A stretch of DNA of 64,000 nt, from assembly GCA_963801475.1 (NCBI GenBank), contig CAWDEX010000001.1, positions 1 through 64,000 of the forward strand, in the 5' to 3' direction. Shown piece by piece: positions 1 to 7,625 of the stretch. Positions within the stretch are counted from its first letter, which is position 1. The number at the start of each line of letters is the position of its first letter. The notes beneath the pieces were generated by a model that ran no database searches, was not told the origin of the DNA, and worked only from the letters and a program-made list of their open reading frames with translations. A program made the position numbers and the translations under genes. Source of the DNA: DAOMFB01 sp963801475. GTDB lineage: Bacteria > Acidobacteriota > Thermoanaerobaculia > UBA5066.

Positions 1-939
1 CAGCGTGGACTTGCCGTGGCCCTCGTAGCCGGTAATCAGGAGCCGGTCACCACGGGCGAGGGTGCCCGGAATGACGTAGCTCGACGGCTTCACCACACGG
101 GTGATGACCTGAAGGATGTCCACGCCAAGGCTGACGCGCTTCTCCTCCTCATCCGGGACCGTCTCGATCAGCGAGTCGAGGGTGCCGCCGACGTTGAAGT
201 GGTCGGTGACATCCTTCTGCCCGTTCATGGGTTCCTTCAGCGACACCGCACACCCCAAGGCGATGAGCTGTTCCGCGCACGGCCCTGGCATGGGCACGTC
301 CGGTGTTGTCGGCGTCGGCGATGATGACGACGTTCGCGCCGGCCAGCGTCTCCGAGTACGAGTCCTGCCACTTCCCGGCCCCCATCGGGGAGGTGGTGGC
401 GCAGACCCCGGCACGGAGCCTCAGTGTGTCGGCGTCCTTCTCGCCCTCGACGACGTAGATCACTTCGCCGTTGGCCTTCGCCCGAAGGATTTCCGGGAGG
501 TGGTACAGGACGCGGCGAACCCGTCCATGTTCCACTTCCACGGCTTCGGTCCGGGGATCGGTGCGCGCTGACGGAAGGTTTTCTTGCCCCCCGGCAACGG
601 CACCCGCAACACCTCGAACAACAGCTCAGCGTTCTCATCGACGTAGGCGTAGACGTGGCTGGCGTTACCGGCCGGTGTCCACACCTCCTCGTCCCCGACG
701 AAACTCTCATCCCGTGGGGCCATCAAATCCTGGGCACCGATCCCGCCGTAACGGGACTCGGCTTCGAGGATGGAGTCGATGGTGCAACCCGCATGACACG
801 TCATCAGCACGGGATGCTTATCGCCGAAGGTGACATGCAGTGATGCCGCATTGTCGTCGTGTGCGGGGCACCGGGTCATCGTCTGTTCCCGGTGCTTCGC
901 CGCATCGACCGCTTCCCTCAGCGTGTCAACTGTTCTCAT
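1..939 (-). pseudogene. Second, frameshifted copy of the primase-helicase 5' part (runs off the left edge)
   Basis: Near-identical to 62794-63583, then about three quarters identical up to the start codon at 939. It encodes the zinc-binding and TOPRIM parts (CPAHDD, CHAGC, VVEGEKDADTL) of the primase-helicase that is intact at 62134-63732. Compared with that copy there is a one-base gain near 270 and a one-base loss near 550, so the frame is broken twice. The helicase half would lie beyond position 1. Most likely this is overlap of the contig ends from a slightly different strain, with indel errors. A true duplicated pseudogene is less likely. Confidence 0.75.
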
Positions 940-954
940 AGTTCCTGCTCTCTA

Positions 955-974
955 ACTGGTGGACGTCCATCAGT
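955..974. promoter_or_regulatory. 20-bp palindromic operator, copy 1
   Basis: ACTGGTGGACGTCCATCAGT, one mismatch in the left arm. It starts 16 bp upstream of the primase start codon at 939. In the other primase copy this position is occupied by an HNH gene. Confidence 0.8.
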
Positions 975-1239
975 CGGCAACGTGATACCAACTCTGCTTC
1001 CGTGATGTCCCTGCGTCGTGCCGCCGGGCTTCGGCTTTCGCTTTCGCCTCGTCTTGCAGAATCCATTTCAGCCACTCCGAATTGGAGGGCGGTTGTTTGT
1101 TCTCGGCCTTCACCGTGACGTACCGGGCGATGTGGATCGGGATGTCCATCAACGTGACGACGCTGTACGCGGTCTTCAGCGCTTGTTCGCTCGGTTGCCA
1201 GATGTGCCGTGATGGTGCTGGTGGCTCCGTGTCCGTCAC
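970..1239 (-). CDS. Hypothetical early protein, 89 aa
   Basis: Start chosen at the GTG at 1239 (VTDTEPPAPSRHIW), because GGTGAGG lies just upstream; a longer reading to 1299 has no good ribosome site. The C-terminal half is lysine/glutamate/alanine-rich (ILQDEAKAKAEARR), probably helical. The middle (YSVVTLMDIPIHIARYVTVKA) could form a small fold. Its 3' end overlaps operator copy 1. I do not recognise a family. It lies between the winged-helix genes and the primase, so a replication-related role is possible but is inferred from position only. Confidence 0.6.
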   Translation of the reverse strand: MTDTEPPAPSRHIWQPSEQALKTAYSVVTLMDIPIHIARYVTVKAENKQPPSNSEWLKWILQDEAKAKAEARRHDAGTSRKQSWYHVAD

Positions 1240-1356
1240 GGTCCTCACCTGTCTCTCTGGAATTTGGTGTTGATGTCGTTGCGCTCGGCGCTCAACCACT
1301 TAGGTGACGACAACAGCAACGGCTTCTATATTTCTTCGTAGTCAGGTGTGTAGTAT

Positions 1357-1416
1357 CGGCTGGTTGCCCAACGACTGGTTATCCACCGACTGGAAATCCG
1401 CCGACGGTTACTCAGT
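1357..1416. repeat. Four tandem 15-bp repeats (iteron-like)
   Basis: Units: CGGCTGGTTGCCCAA, CGACTGGTTATCCAC, CGACTGGAAATCCGC, CGACGGTTACTCAGT, back to back at exact 15-bp spacing. They lie mostly in the gap downstream of the winged-helix gene at 1408. They could be origin iterons for that protein, or a decayed 5-residue protein repeat. Confidence 0.55.
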
Positions 1417-1725
1417 CGGTGGTGCATCCTTGACCGGGATGTCGTACACATCCTGGATGTGATGCCACTGGCCCTTGTCGTCCCGGCTCCGGCTCCGCAC
1501 CAGATAGCCAGCCGCTTCGAGTTCCCTCAGTGCGGCCTTGATTGCGTCCCGGCCTTCAAGCCCGGCGGCGGCAATGCGTTCGGCGGATGTCGTCCACCCC
1601 GGAGGGCGGCTTAGCATGGAGGCCAGCACGCCCCTTGCCCTGTAGCTCAGGCTCTCGTCCTGCAATGCGGCGTTGGCGATTTGTGCGAAGTTGTCACTGG
1701 CTCGCTGGCCGCGCCGGATGGTCAC
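1408..1725 (-). CDS. Winged helix-turn-helix DNA-binding protein
   Basis: 105 aa. The pattern LSYRARGVLASMLSRPPGW, then a recognition-type helix (GRDAIKAALRELEAAGYLVR) and a wing (SRSRDDKGQWHH), is the helix-turn-helix fold found in phage and plasmid replication-initiation proteins (RepA/DnaD-like N-terminal domains). GTG start at 1725 overlaps the stop of the upstream winged-helix gene (GTGA), so the two are translationally coupled. Next to the primase and the 15-bp repeats, it may help start replication. That role is inferred. Confidence 0.7.
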   Translation of the reverse strand: MTIRRGQRASDNFAQIANAALQDESLSYRARGVLASMLSRPPGWTTSAERIAAAGLEGRDAIKAALRELEAAGYLVRSRSRDDKGQWHHIQDVYDIPVKDAPPTE

Positions 1726-1964
1726 TTAATGACCCGGATGAGGTCAGCGGCAACCAGCTCCTCCACTGCGGCCTCTGTCTCCTCGCGGGATTCTCCGTCA
1801 GACTTCGCCGCGAACAGAGTGCTGAGCGTAAAAGTGGGGTAGGGGCCGGGGATTGCGCGGCGGACATAGAGCAAGATGCCTGCGGCGGTCCACGAGATGC
1901 CGCTGAGTTCGTCGGGCGAGCCGTTCGACTGGGCTACTGCATACTCGGTTTCTTTGATTTCCAC
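1722..1964 (-). CDS. Small winged-helix protein
   Basis: 80 aa. GTG start at 1964 chosen because AAGGAG lies seven bases upstream; a longer ATG start at 2003 lacks such a site. GISWTAAGILLYVRRA and EETEAAVEELVAADLIRVIK resemble the same winged-helix arrangement as its downstream partner at 1408, with which it overlaps by four bases. The pair may have arisen by duplication or form a heteromer. Its exact function is unknown. Confidence 0.6.
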   Translation of the reverse strand: MEIKETEYAVAQSNGSPDELSGISWTAAGILLYVRRAIPGPYPTFTLSTLFAAKSDGESREETEAAVEELVAADLIRVIK

Positions 1965-2064
1965 AATGTCTCCTTGGGTTTTTCTGGGGAGACGCAGTGG
2001 CATCCGGTAGAGTAGACCTTGCGGGCCACGATACCGTTTCCAGATGCCACATACATCTGATGGG

Positions 2065-2096
2065 AAAAACCTCCGGCTCTCATCCCGGGGGTTTTT
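2065..2096. terminator. Bidirectional hairpin terminator
   Basis: 12-bp stem AAAAACCTCCGG / CCGGGGGTTTTT (one T-G pair) with loop CTCTCATC. The A and T runs make it usable on both strands. It separates the 2230 gene from the winged-helix pair. Confidence 0.75.
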
Positions 2097-2185
2097 TCAT
2101 GCCCACCATACATGCCAACCTCAGTGATTGCTGGGAGGTATGATGGGTGGTGCAGTTCCTTTCATTTTGGTTGGTAGCCAAGTGA
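2097..2185. other. Non-coding gap between two terminator hairpins
   Basis: Imperfect inverted arms CCCACCATAC and GTATGATGGGTGG flank about 30 bp. A 14-codon leftward reading frame (2121-2165, MKGTAPP...) has no clear ribosome site. Nothing further is supported. Confidence 0.4.
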
Positions 2186-2222
2186 CGAAGCCCCCGCCCT
2201 AGGCATGAGAGCGGGGGCTTCG
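2186..2222. terminator. Hairpin terminator downstream of the 2230 gene
   Basis: Perfect 12-bp stem CGAAGCCCCCGC / GCGGGGGCTTCG with a 13-base loop. It lies directly after the stop of the leftward gene 2230-2658. There is no long T run on either side. Confidence 0.65.
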
Positions 2223-2229
2223 CTGTGTC

Positions 2230-2658
2230 TTAGGACTGCTGGTGGAACGGGTCCACGTAGTTCGCCTCGTCGGCGCTGTAGTCCACCTGCGGGACCTCAG
2301 ACTCGGGGTCAGCCGGCGGGGCGTCGGCGTCGGTCGGTGCCGGTGCGGCGAACTGTGCACGCAGGACCGTCTCCAGCTCGGGGTGCTTGGCGATGAGGTC
2401 CTGGATTTTCTTCTCGGCCTTCTGCGCGTCGGTCAGGCGGCGGTTGAAGGTCAGGCCGTTGTCGCTGAACAGCTTCTCGGCGTAGTCGTCGAACTCCTCT
2501 TTGTGCAGGTTGAGGATGTGACGCTCGGCCTCGTTGCGGAGGCGGTTGCGCTTCTGGGCGTCCGTCTCCGGGGCTTCGGGTGCCGGTGCTTCGGGTGCTT
2601 CGGCCTTGGCGGCGGCGGCTTTGGTAACGCGGGGCTTGGTGGTAGCGGTTGCAACCAT
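2230..2658 (-). CDS. Hypothetical charged protein, 142 aa
   Basis: The N-terminal 35 residues are an alanine/proline/lysine-rich linker (KAEAPEAPAPEAPETDA). The middle is strongly helical and charged (RNEAERHILNLHKEEFDDYAEKLF ... AQKAEKKIQDLIAKHPEL). The C-terminal tail is acidic (DADAPPADPESEVPQVDYS). No family is recognised. It is bounded downstream by a hairpin terminator and upstream by the SSB gene, so it may be a DNA-metabolism accessory protein; this is inferred from neighbours. Confidence 0.6.
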   Translation of the reverse strand: MVATATTKPRVTKAAAAKAEAPEAPAPEAPETDAQKRNRLRNEAERHILNLHKEEFDDYAEKLFSDNGLTFNRRLTDAQKAEKKIQDLIAKHPELETVLRAQFAAPAPTDADAPPADPESEVPQVDYSADEANYVDPFHQQS

Positions 2659-2700
2659 GATGATGTCTCCTATGTGGGGTTTGATGCTGATTCGGGTGCT

Positions 2701-2740
2701 AATCCATGGTCATTCGGGGGATAATCCATGGTCATTCGGG
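2701..2740. repeat. Two 18-bp direct repeats, 22-bp period
   Basis: AATCCATGGTCATTCGGG at 2701-2718 and again at 2723-2740, between operator copy 2 and the start of the 2230 gene. It could be a protein-binding site or a slippage duplication. Confidence 0.7.
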
Positions 2741-2757
2741 TGATACTCGATGTCCGT

Positions 2758-2777
2758 ACTGATGTACGTCCATCAGT
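2758..2777. promoter_or_regulatory. 20-bp palindromic operator, copy 2
   Basis: ACTGATGTACGTCCATCAGT, between the SSB stop and the 2230 gene, 100 bp from that start codon. This is farther than usual because the direct repeats intervene. Confidence 0.85.
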
Positions 2778-2783
2778 TCCGTC

Positions 2784-3374
2784 CTAGAACGGAGGGTTGT
2801 TGACCTGACCGGGCTGGGGGTAGCCGCCCGGCGGTGCCCACGGGTCACCCTGCGCCGGCTGGCCCTGCGGCTGGCCGTACTGGGGCTGGGCCTGCGGCTG
2901 TTGTCCGTACTGCGGCTGAGCCTGCGGCTGGGCATAGCCGCCCTGCTGGGGGAACCCGCCCTGCTGCGGCTGGCCGTAGCCCTGCTGGGGCTGGGCCTGC
3001 GGCTGACCCTGACCCTGGCCTGCGCTGTGCGGCGTGGTGCGGAAGGTCAGCGACGCGCCGACGGACGTGGCGTCAATCTCCACGCTCGTCCGCTTCACAC
3101 CCTGATGCTCGAATTCGCGGGTGTAAATCTTGCCGGTGATAGCGACGAGGTCGCCTGCCTTCAGCGAGTCGGCGACGTGCTGGGCCGGATCGCGCCACAC
3201 ATTGACGTTGGCCCACAGGGTCTTGTCGTCCTTCCACTCGCCGGACGCTTCGTCCTTCTTGCGGTCAGCGGCCTTGACGCGGAAGTTGCAGACGGCCAGC
3301 CCGGCGGGGGTGAACGTCAGCTTGGGGCCATCCCCGACGATGAGGAATTCCTGGCCTACAAGGGGAAGTGCCAT
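2784..3374 (-). CDS. ssb: Single-stranded DNA-binding protein
   Basis: 196 aa. An N-terminal OB-fold of about 110 residues (NFRVKAADRKK, ADRKKDEASGEWKDDKTLWANV with the usual W, HVADSLKAGDLVAITGKI) is followed by a glycine/glutamine/proline-rich disordered tail of about 85 residues and the end VNNPPF, which stands in for the acidic DDIPF tip of cellular SSBs. It binds single-stranded DNA during replication and recombination. The start overlaps the upstream stop (TAATG). The genome also encodes an annealing protein and a primase-helicase, which SSB would serve. Confidence 0.95.
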   Translation of the reverse strand: MALPLVGQEFLIVGDGPKLTFTPAGLAVCNFRVKAADRKKDEASGEWKDDKTLWANVNVWRDPAQHVADSLKAGDLVAITGKIYTREFEHQGVKRTSVEIDATSVGASLTFRTTPHSAGQGQGQPQAQPQQGYGQPQQGGFPQQGGYAQPQAQPQYGQQPQAQPQYGQPQGQPAQGDPWAPPGGYPQPGQVNNPPF

Positions 3375-3691
3375 TATTCAGTTCCTTTCATGGACGCCTC
3401 ATCGGCGTCCGGTTGCTTTGGTACAAAAACAAAGAACACATCGCCATAGCGGATGCCATTTTCGACGAATGAATTCCTCATACTGATCTGGATGTCACCG
3501 GCGTCGTCGTGAAACGGGGGCCGGGTATATCCACGGATGGATGAAATCTGACCGACGCGGACCTTCTCCCCAGCGAGAACAGCCTTGCCGGGATTCAGCC
3601 GTGCGGTCAGCGCGGGGGTGTCCCAGTCCAGCTTGCTCTTGCGTGCCGTGACGGGGGGTAGGGCGTCGAGGATTTTCCCTTTCGTGCTCAT
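3374..3691 (-). CDS. Hypothetical protein coupled to SSB
   Basis: 105 aa, start taken at MSTKGKILDAL (3691), with AAAGGAG upstream; the reading frame extends to 3751 without support. Contains RVGQISSIRGYTRPPF and a beta-rich C-terminus (IQISMRNSFVENGIRYGDVFFVFVP). Its stop overlaps the SSB start by one base, so the two are co-translated and may act together. Family not recognised. Confidence 0.65.
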   Translation of the reverse strand: MSTKGKILDALPPVTARKSKLDWDTPALTARLNPGKAVLAGEKVRVGQISSIRGYTRPPFHDDAGDIQISMRNSFVENGIRYGDVFFVFVPKQPDADEASMKGTE

Positions 3692-3717
3692 GTGTTGGTG
3701 CTCCTTTGTGGGGCACG

Positions 3718-3748
3718 GTGCCGGGCGCTGACATGCCACGCCCGGCAC
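3718..3748. promoter_or_regulatory. Perfect hairpin in the leader of the ssb unit
   Basis: 10-bp stem GTGCCGGGCG / CGCCCGGCAC with an 11-base loop, 27 bp upstream of the 3691 start. No T run follows, so it may be an mRNA stabiliser, a processing site or a weak terminator. Confidence 0.5.
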
Positions 3749-3787
3749 CATACCGGTTACCTGTTTACCACTGGGGGTGATACATAA

Positions 3788-4236
3788 CTATACATGAAAA
3801 CGTACAGAATGTATACGCCATGCGGGGTTACAGGGAAGCGCCGAGGTGACGCTGAGCCAGAGCCGTCGGACGCCGCGAGCGGCTTCGAGAATCTGAGCCT
3901 GGCCCTCCTCCAGCTTCGTGATGCGCTCGCCCTTGGAGCGCTTGCCCTCGGACTCCGTCACGGCCTCATCCTCGTCTTCGACGCCGGCTCCGGCACGACG
4001 ACCGGGGCGGGACGCTCGGCCAAGCCTGCTTCGTGCAGGATGGTGGCGACCTCACGCTTGGAGACGCCGTACTCTGCGTTGGCACGCTCGGCGATGGCAT
4101 CGACGATGTCGTACTCACGCTGGGCCAGCGCTTCGCTGACCTTGTTGACGGCACCTTCGTACTGGCTGGACTGCACGGTGCCGAGTTCGGCTTCGACGAC
4201 GACGGTGATGGTGGAGTTGATGGATGCAACGGTCAT
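3788..4236 (-). pseudogene. Hypothetical helical protein, frame broken near 3960
   Basis: The first 90 residues read cleanly (MTVASINSTITVVVEAELG ... KREVATILHEAGL), including a segment resembling a small helix-turn-helix (YGVSKREVATILHEAGL). The frame then ends at 3958. One base over, translation continues as a coiled-coil-like stretch (EGKRSKGERITKLEEGQAQILEAARG) to a stop between 3788 and 3838. A single-base indel is the likely cause; the true 3' end is uncertain. Function unknown. Confidence 0.5.
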
Positions 4237-4262
4237 GATGATGTTCCTTTTGTTTGGTAGTC

Positions 4263-4282
4263 ACTGATGGACGTCCATCAGT
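4263..4282. promoter_or_regulatory. 20-bp palindromic operator, copy 3
   Basis: ACTGATGGACGTCCATCAGT, a perfect palindrome, 27 bp upstream of the 4236 start. Confidence 0.9.
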
Positions 4283-4345
4283 TCGAGCAGTATTGCCCGC
4301 AGGGAGCATGGACACAAGGGCCATGCTCCCCACGCACTAGCTGAT

Positions 4346-5677
4346 CTAGTCGACCACTCGGGTGGAGCCGATGCTGTAGTCGTCAACCTCCAGATCGTCG
4401 TGGCCGGTCAGCATATTGTTGATGTGCTCGAACACGGTGTCTGAATCGATCTGGTCAGAGGCGTCGTCGTCATCGTCCACATCTTCGACGCGGATGTTGA
4501 CGGTGACGTCGCCCCGGAACCGAGCGCTGTTCAGCGAGATGCCGGGGATGTCGTAGTCGGAGGCTACGTTCTGGTCGATGCGGCTGGAGACGCTGTCCAC
4601 CTCGAAGCTGATGGACGCCGTAACGCTGACCTCGTAGTTGTTCACCGTCTTGGTCCGGCCTTCCATCCCTAGTGGTTCGATGATGCCCTCGTACTCGGAG
4701 CACCAGTCATTGTCCTTCGCCAGCTCATTCGTGGCGCTGTTGAACTCGGAGAACTCATCAATCTCCCGGAGCCGGATCGCGTCCCATGTCAGGCGGTCGG
4801 TGTTCGTGGCTTCCATGGTGGTCAGCGCCATCTTCACCCACGACTTCCCCTCGGACTCGTCGAGCACGGTGCGCCGGGCGGCGTACCAGTACGGCTGATC
4901 CTCACCACGGACCCGCTCCATCGTCCAGTACCCGAGGATCGAGAACTCCGGGTCACCATCCGCCGGCAGGCCGGTGACCAGCCGGGCCTCGGTGATCCGG
5001 TCCCGTGCCCATGTCCCGGCGGTGGTCCAGTACAGGTACGTCTCACCGACTTCCAGTGCAGGGTTCAGCTCTGCCCGGCCTGCACTGTTGAGGGCCGCGA
5101 AGCCTCGGGTCGGGCCGTTGACGGTGAGGTCGGTGACGAACTGATGTGCGTCCATCACTTCGGCCGGCGCATCCTCGGCGGAGGGGACATCCGGGGTGGC
5201 GGGTGCCTCGACCATGATGTACGGGGTGTTCTCCGTCCACGCCCCGGTCCCGTCATTGGGCACCGGCCATGTGTTGCCGTTGCTGGCGAGGATGCTCAGC
5301 GGCAGGGCACCAACGTTGCGGTCCCCGGCGTGGTCGTCGTCGTTGTACCGGACATACATCCCGGCCCCATTGAGGGAACGGTAGTGACCGCCGTTGACCA
5401 TCGGCTCGTTGAGCACGGCACCGTACACCCTGACGTACCCGCTGTTGGGCAGCTCTTTGAGCCAGCCGTCCCGTGAGTTGGACGAGTGCACCGGCACCAC
5501 CGTGCCGACAAGGTCCTCCCCGCCAGCGTTGGCCCTTGTGACATACAGCATGAAGACCGGCCCGAAGGTCGATGATTCATCGGCGGTGGGGTCCCTGACC
5601 ACGGGCGTTTCCGTGACGGGGCTCAGCGCCGAGGTGATGGTGGTGAAGCGTTCGATGGTTGCTGTTGCGAGAGTCAT
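4346..5677 (-). CDS. Large hypothetical protein, 443 aa
   Basis: No family recognised. The N-terminal third is beta-rich with many glycines and aromatics (GPVFMLYVTRANAGGEDLVG, HYRSLNGAGMYVRYNDDD). A linker near residue 175 contains operator copy 4 translated as VMDAHQF. The C-terminal 100 residues are acidic and beta-rich (VSVTASISFEVDSV, VNIRVEDVDDDDDASDQ). It forms a pair with the 303-aa gene upstream. In a leftward region of otherwise tiny genes, these two are the largest unknowns between SSB and the DUF4192 gene. No signal peptide or membrane segment is seen. Confidence 0.65.
   Translation of the reverse strand: MTLATATIERFTTITSALSPVTETPVVRDPTADESSTFGPVFMLYVTRANAGGEDLVGTVVPVHSSNSRDGWLKELPNSGYVRVYGAVLNEPMVNGGHYRSLNGAGMYVRYNDDDHAGDRNVGALPLSILASNGNTWPVPNDGTGAWTENTPYIMVEAPATPDVPSAEDAPAEVMDAHQFVTDLTVNGPTRGFAALNSAGRAELNPALEVGETYLYWTTAGTWARDRITEARLVTGLPADGDPEFSILGYWTMERVRGEDQPYWYAARRTVLDESEGKSWVKMALTTMEATNTDRLTWDAIRLREIDEFSEFNSATNELAKDNDWCSEYEGIIEPLGMEGRTKTVNNYEVSVTASISFEVDSVSSRIDQNVASDYDIPGISLNSARFRGDVTVNIRVEDVDDDDDASDQIDSDTVFEHINNMLTGHDDLEVDDYSIGSTRVVD
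5140..5159. promoter_or_regulatory. 20-bp palindromic operator, copy 4 (inside a gene)
   Basis: ACTGATGTGCGTCCATCACT, in frame inside the 443-aa gene, one mismatch in the right arm. Confidence 0.75.
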
Positions 5678-5692
5678 TGGATCGTGCCCTTT

Positions 5693-6604
5693 CTAGGCGA
5701 TGGAGCGGAGTACGGGGGAGAGGGAGTAGTCGTAGGGGACAGCGGAGTAGTCGCCGACGGCACTGCGGACGGCGTCGTTCAGCTCATGGGAGGGCAGCTT
5801 GCGGATGCCCTCATGGTCGGTGACGTCCAAGGCCAGGGGCACGGTGACCTTCATGCCCACCATCATCCGGGGCGTGGCATTGGTCGGCACCGGCACCCGC
5901 TCCTTCAGTTCGTCGAGGCGGGTCTGGTCACGGGTCGAGAGCGTCGGGAGGGAAGCGGATTCGAGCATGACCTGACCGGAGAAGTACGCGCCGAACGTCG
6001 CCTCGGGCAACTTGTGCTCATCCTTCAAGGTGGCGAGGTCATCGGTCCAGCCACGGCCCATGCCCTGCCGGATGATTTCGGCCTTCGCGTTCCGGTACGT
6101 CCACCGCCGTTCGGCCAGCGCCAGCTTAGCCAGCACCACCCCATCGGAGTCCCCCGGTGCGGGGAACAGTTCCTCAGCCCACGGTGCGGCCCGCACCACC
6201 GTCGGCAATTCGAGGTTGAAGTTGGAGCCGGCCGGATTGCCGGGCGTGACAGGCAACTGCTTCCCGTCGGAGCGGCGGGGGTTCGAGCACAGGTGCTTGG
6301 TCCCGATCATCCGGCCCGGGGTCGCCAGCCAGAACCAGTCGTCGCCGCCGACACCGATGATGCGGGAGCCGTAGGGCCAGCGGTGGTGGTTGACCGGTGC
6401 ACCCATCACGTAGTCCCCGGACTCGGTGACCCACCATGTGCGGTAGTCGAGGTTGACGCGGTCCTTGCGGACCTTGACGACCTTGTCGATGTGGATGGCG
6501 CGGCCTCTGGTGCGTTCCTCGGTGACGAGGATGGTGTCTGTCTGGAGCGTGGGGTCTTGGACCGGGTCGATGTAGAACCGGCGCTGGGCAGGGGTGAGCT
6601 GCAT
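5693..6604 (-). CDS. Hypothetical protein, 303 aa
   Basis: Begins MQLTPAQRRFYIDPVQD. Contains VNLDYRTWWVTESGDYVMGAP, SRIIGVGGDDWFWLATPGRM and a helical middle (LALAERRWTYRNAKAEIIRQGMGRG). The C-terminus contains TPRMMVGMKVTVPLALDVTD, which resembles part of its downstream 443-aa neighbour in style but not clearly in sequence. No family is recognised. Only about 15 bases separate the two genes, so they are one transcription unit. Confidence 0.65.
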   Translation of the reverse strand: MQLTPAQRRFYIDPVQDPTLQTDTILVTEERTRGRAIHIDKVVKVRKDRVNLDYRTWWVTESGDYVMGAPVNHHRWPYGSRIIGVGGDDWFWLATPGRMIGTKHLCSNPRRSDGKQLPVTPGNPAGSNFNLELPTVVRAAPWAEELFPAPGDSDGVVLAKLALAERRWTYRNAKAEIIRQGMGRGWTDDLATLKDEHKLPEATFGAYFSGQVMLESASLPTLSTRDQTRLDELKERVPVPTNATPRMMVGMKVTVPLALDVTDHEGIRKLPSHELNDAVRSAVGDYSAVPYDYSLSPVLRSIA

Positions 6605-6625
6605 GGTGTGTTCCTTTCAAGGGGA

Positions 6626-6645
6626 ACTGATGTGCGTCCATCAGT
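6626..6645. promoter_or_regulatory. 20-bp palindromic operator, copy 5
   Basis: ACTGATGTGCGTCCATCAGT, 22 bp upstream of the 6604 start and downstream of the 6689 stop. Confidence 0.9.
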
Positions 6646-6688
6646 TCGTTCGGGTGGTAGCTAGTTGGTAGTGCGGGTGGTGCGTGGC

Positions 6689-6859
6689 TTAGGCATGGGC
6701 CACGTACTCGTCGAAGAAGGTGGACAGGGGCCAGGGCTTGCCCTCCAGCGTGCCGTAGTGTTCGGCGGCATCGGCCGGCGAGCAGACGGCGTGGAGTCCG
6801 AGTACCTCGAAGAAGATCGGAGCGTCCACGTGCTTGACGGTTGGCTCGTCAGAGTCCAT
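6689..6859 (-). CDS. Tiny hypothetical protein, 56 aa
   Basis: MDSDEPTVKHVDAPIFFEVL ... FFDEYVAHA. The ATG at 6859 overlaps the stop of the upstream gene by 11 bases, and the frame is clean between two well-placed neighbours. Acidic, no membrane segment. Family not recognised. Confidence 0.6.
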   Translation of the reverse strand: MDSDEPTVKHVDAPIFFEVLGLHAVCSPADAAEHYGTLEGKPWPLSTFFDEYVAHA

Positions 6860-7472
6860 GGGTATCACCGCCTGCCCGGCGGACGATGTCCTTGACCTGC
6901 TTGGTGATGGCGTCCTTGTCCAGCCGCCCGGTTCCGCCTTCGGTCAGGGACATGATCGCGGCCCCCAGTTTCTCGACGGCATCGAGCATGACCCCGTCGT
7001 CCTTGAACCGGTCGGCGATGCGTGTCAGTTCGGTAACGAGCGTGGCGATTGATGTCTCAACCGGCGGCTCGGGTGCCAGCATTGCATCGGCATGTTGCAT
7101 CAGGTGTGAACCCTGCATGTCAGTTCCTTCCCCGCTAACTGATGTGCGTCCATCAGTTGCGTCTGTGGTGGTATTCGGCGTGTCCATTTCCGGAAGCGTG
7201 AACCAGTGCAAGCAGGCACGGCAGAACGCTGTCGGGTCGGTCGGTGGCTCGGCGAGCCTGACCGGAAAGTCACCGCGTCGTACTGACCCGGCGTTGTTGC
7301 GGTTGACCCGGACCATTCGTGCGATCTGGGTGAGTTGTGTTTCGACGTCGTCAGTCCCCGGTTCATACCCGGCCTCGATCCATGCACTCCATGGTTCGAC
7401 GTCGGTGAGGACGCTGACGATGTCACCTTCGCAGTAGTAATTTTCCCTCCACTCGTATACGTTGGCGGTCAT
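6849..7472 (-). CDS. Hypothetical protein, 207 aa, probably two fused frames
   Basis: The N-terminal half (MTANVYEWRENYYCEGDIVS ... FCRACLHWFTLPEMD) has a CxxC pair that could bind metal. Operator copy 6 follows, translated as DATDGRTSV. The C-terminal 89 residues (MQGSHLMQHADAM ... KQVKDIVRRAGGD) have their own ATG at 7118 behind GGGGAAGGA. This looks like two genes separated by an operator whose intervening stop codon has been lost or misread. The second product may be made alone. Functions unknown. Confidence 0.55.
   Translation of the reverse strand: MTANVYEWRENYYCEGDIVSVLTDVEPWSAWIEAGYEPGTDDVETQLTQIARMVRVNRNNAGSVRRGDFPVRLAEPPTDPTAFCRACLHWFTLPEMDTPNTTTDATDGRTSVSGEGTDMQGSHLMQHADAMLAPEPPVETSIATLVTELTRIADRFKDDGVMLDAVEKLGAAIMSLTEGGTGRLDKDAITKQVKDIVRRAGGDTHGL
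7138..7157. promoter_or_regulatory. 20-bp palindromic operator, copy 6
   Basis: ACTGATGTGCGTCCATCAGT, 20 bp upstream of the internal ATG at 7118, read through in frame by the longer ORF. Confidence 0.85.
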
Positions 7473-7497
7473 TTCATGGTCACTCCGATCATGCTCA

Positions 7498-7517
7498 CTG
7501 ATGTATGCACATCAGTT
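7498..7517. promoter_or_regulatory. 20-bp palindromic operator, copy 7
   Basis: ACTGATGTATGCACATCAGT, both arms perfect and a TATGCA centre. It lies about 50 bp downstream of promoter 1 and 26 bp upstream of the 7472 start. Confidence 0.9.
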
Positions 7518-7565
7518 GTGGTGATTGTTTGTCCGGCTGTGGTCAGTGGCTCAGTCGATGTATCC

Positions 7566-7594
7566 ATCTTACCACATATCCGGATTCGTGTCAA
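7566..7594 (-). promoter_or_regulatory. Leftward promoter 1
   Basis: On the minus strand: TTGACA (7594-7589), a 17-bp spacer CGAATCCGGATATGTGG, and TAAGAT (7571-7566), in a local AT-rich gap. The spacer is nearly identical to that of promoter 2. It should drive 7472 and the genes beyond. Operator copy 7 lies just downstream, placed to block elongation or initiation. Confidence 0.85.
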
Positions 7595-7625
7595 GTTGAG
7601 TAGTTGATCCGTGTCCGTATTCGAA

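Noticed and set aside
2121..2165. A 14-residue leader peptide gene (MKGTAPP...)
   Set aside because: No ribosome site and no regulatory codon run; kept only as a note in the gap description.
5684..6664. 326-residue plus-strand frame
   Set aside because: Antisense of the 303-aa gene, crossing operator copy 5 and lacking a ribosome site.
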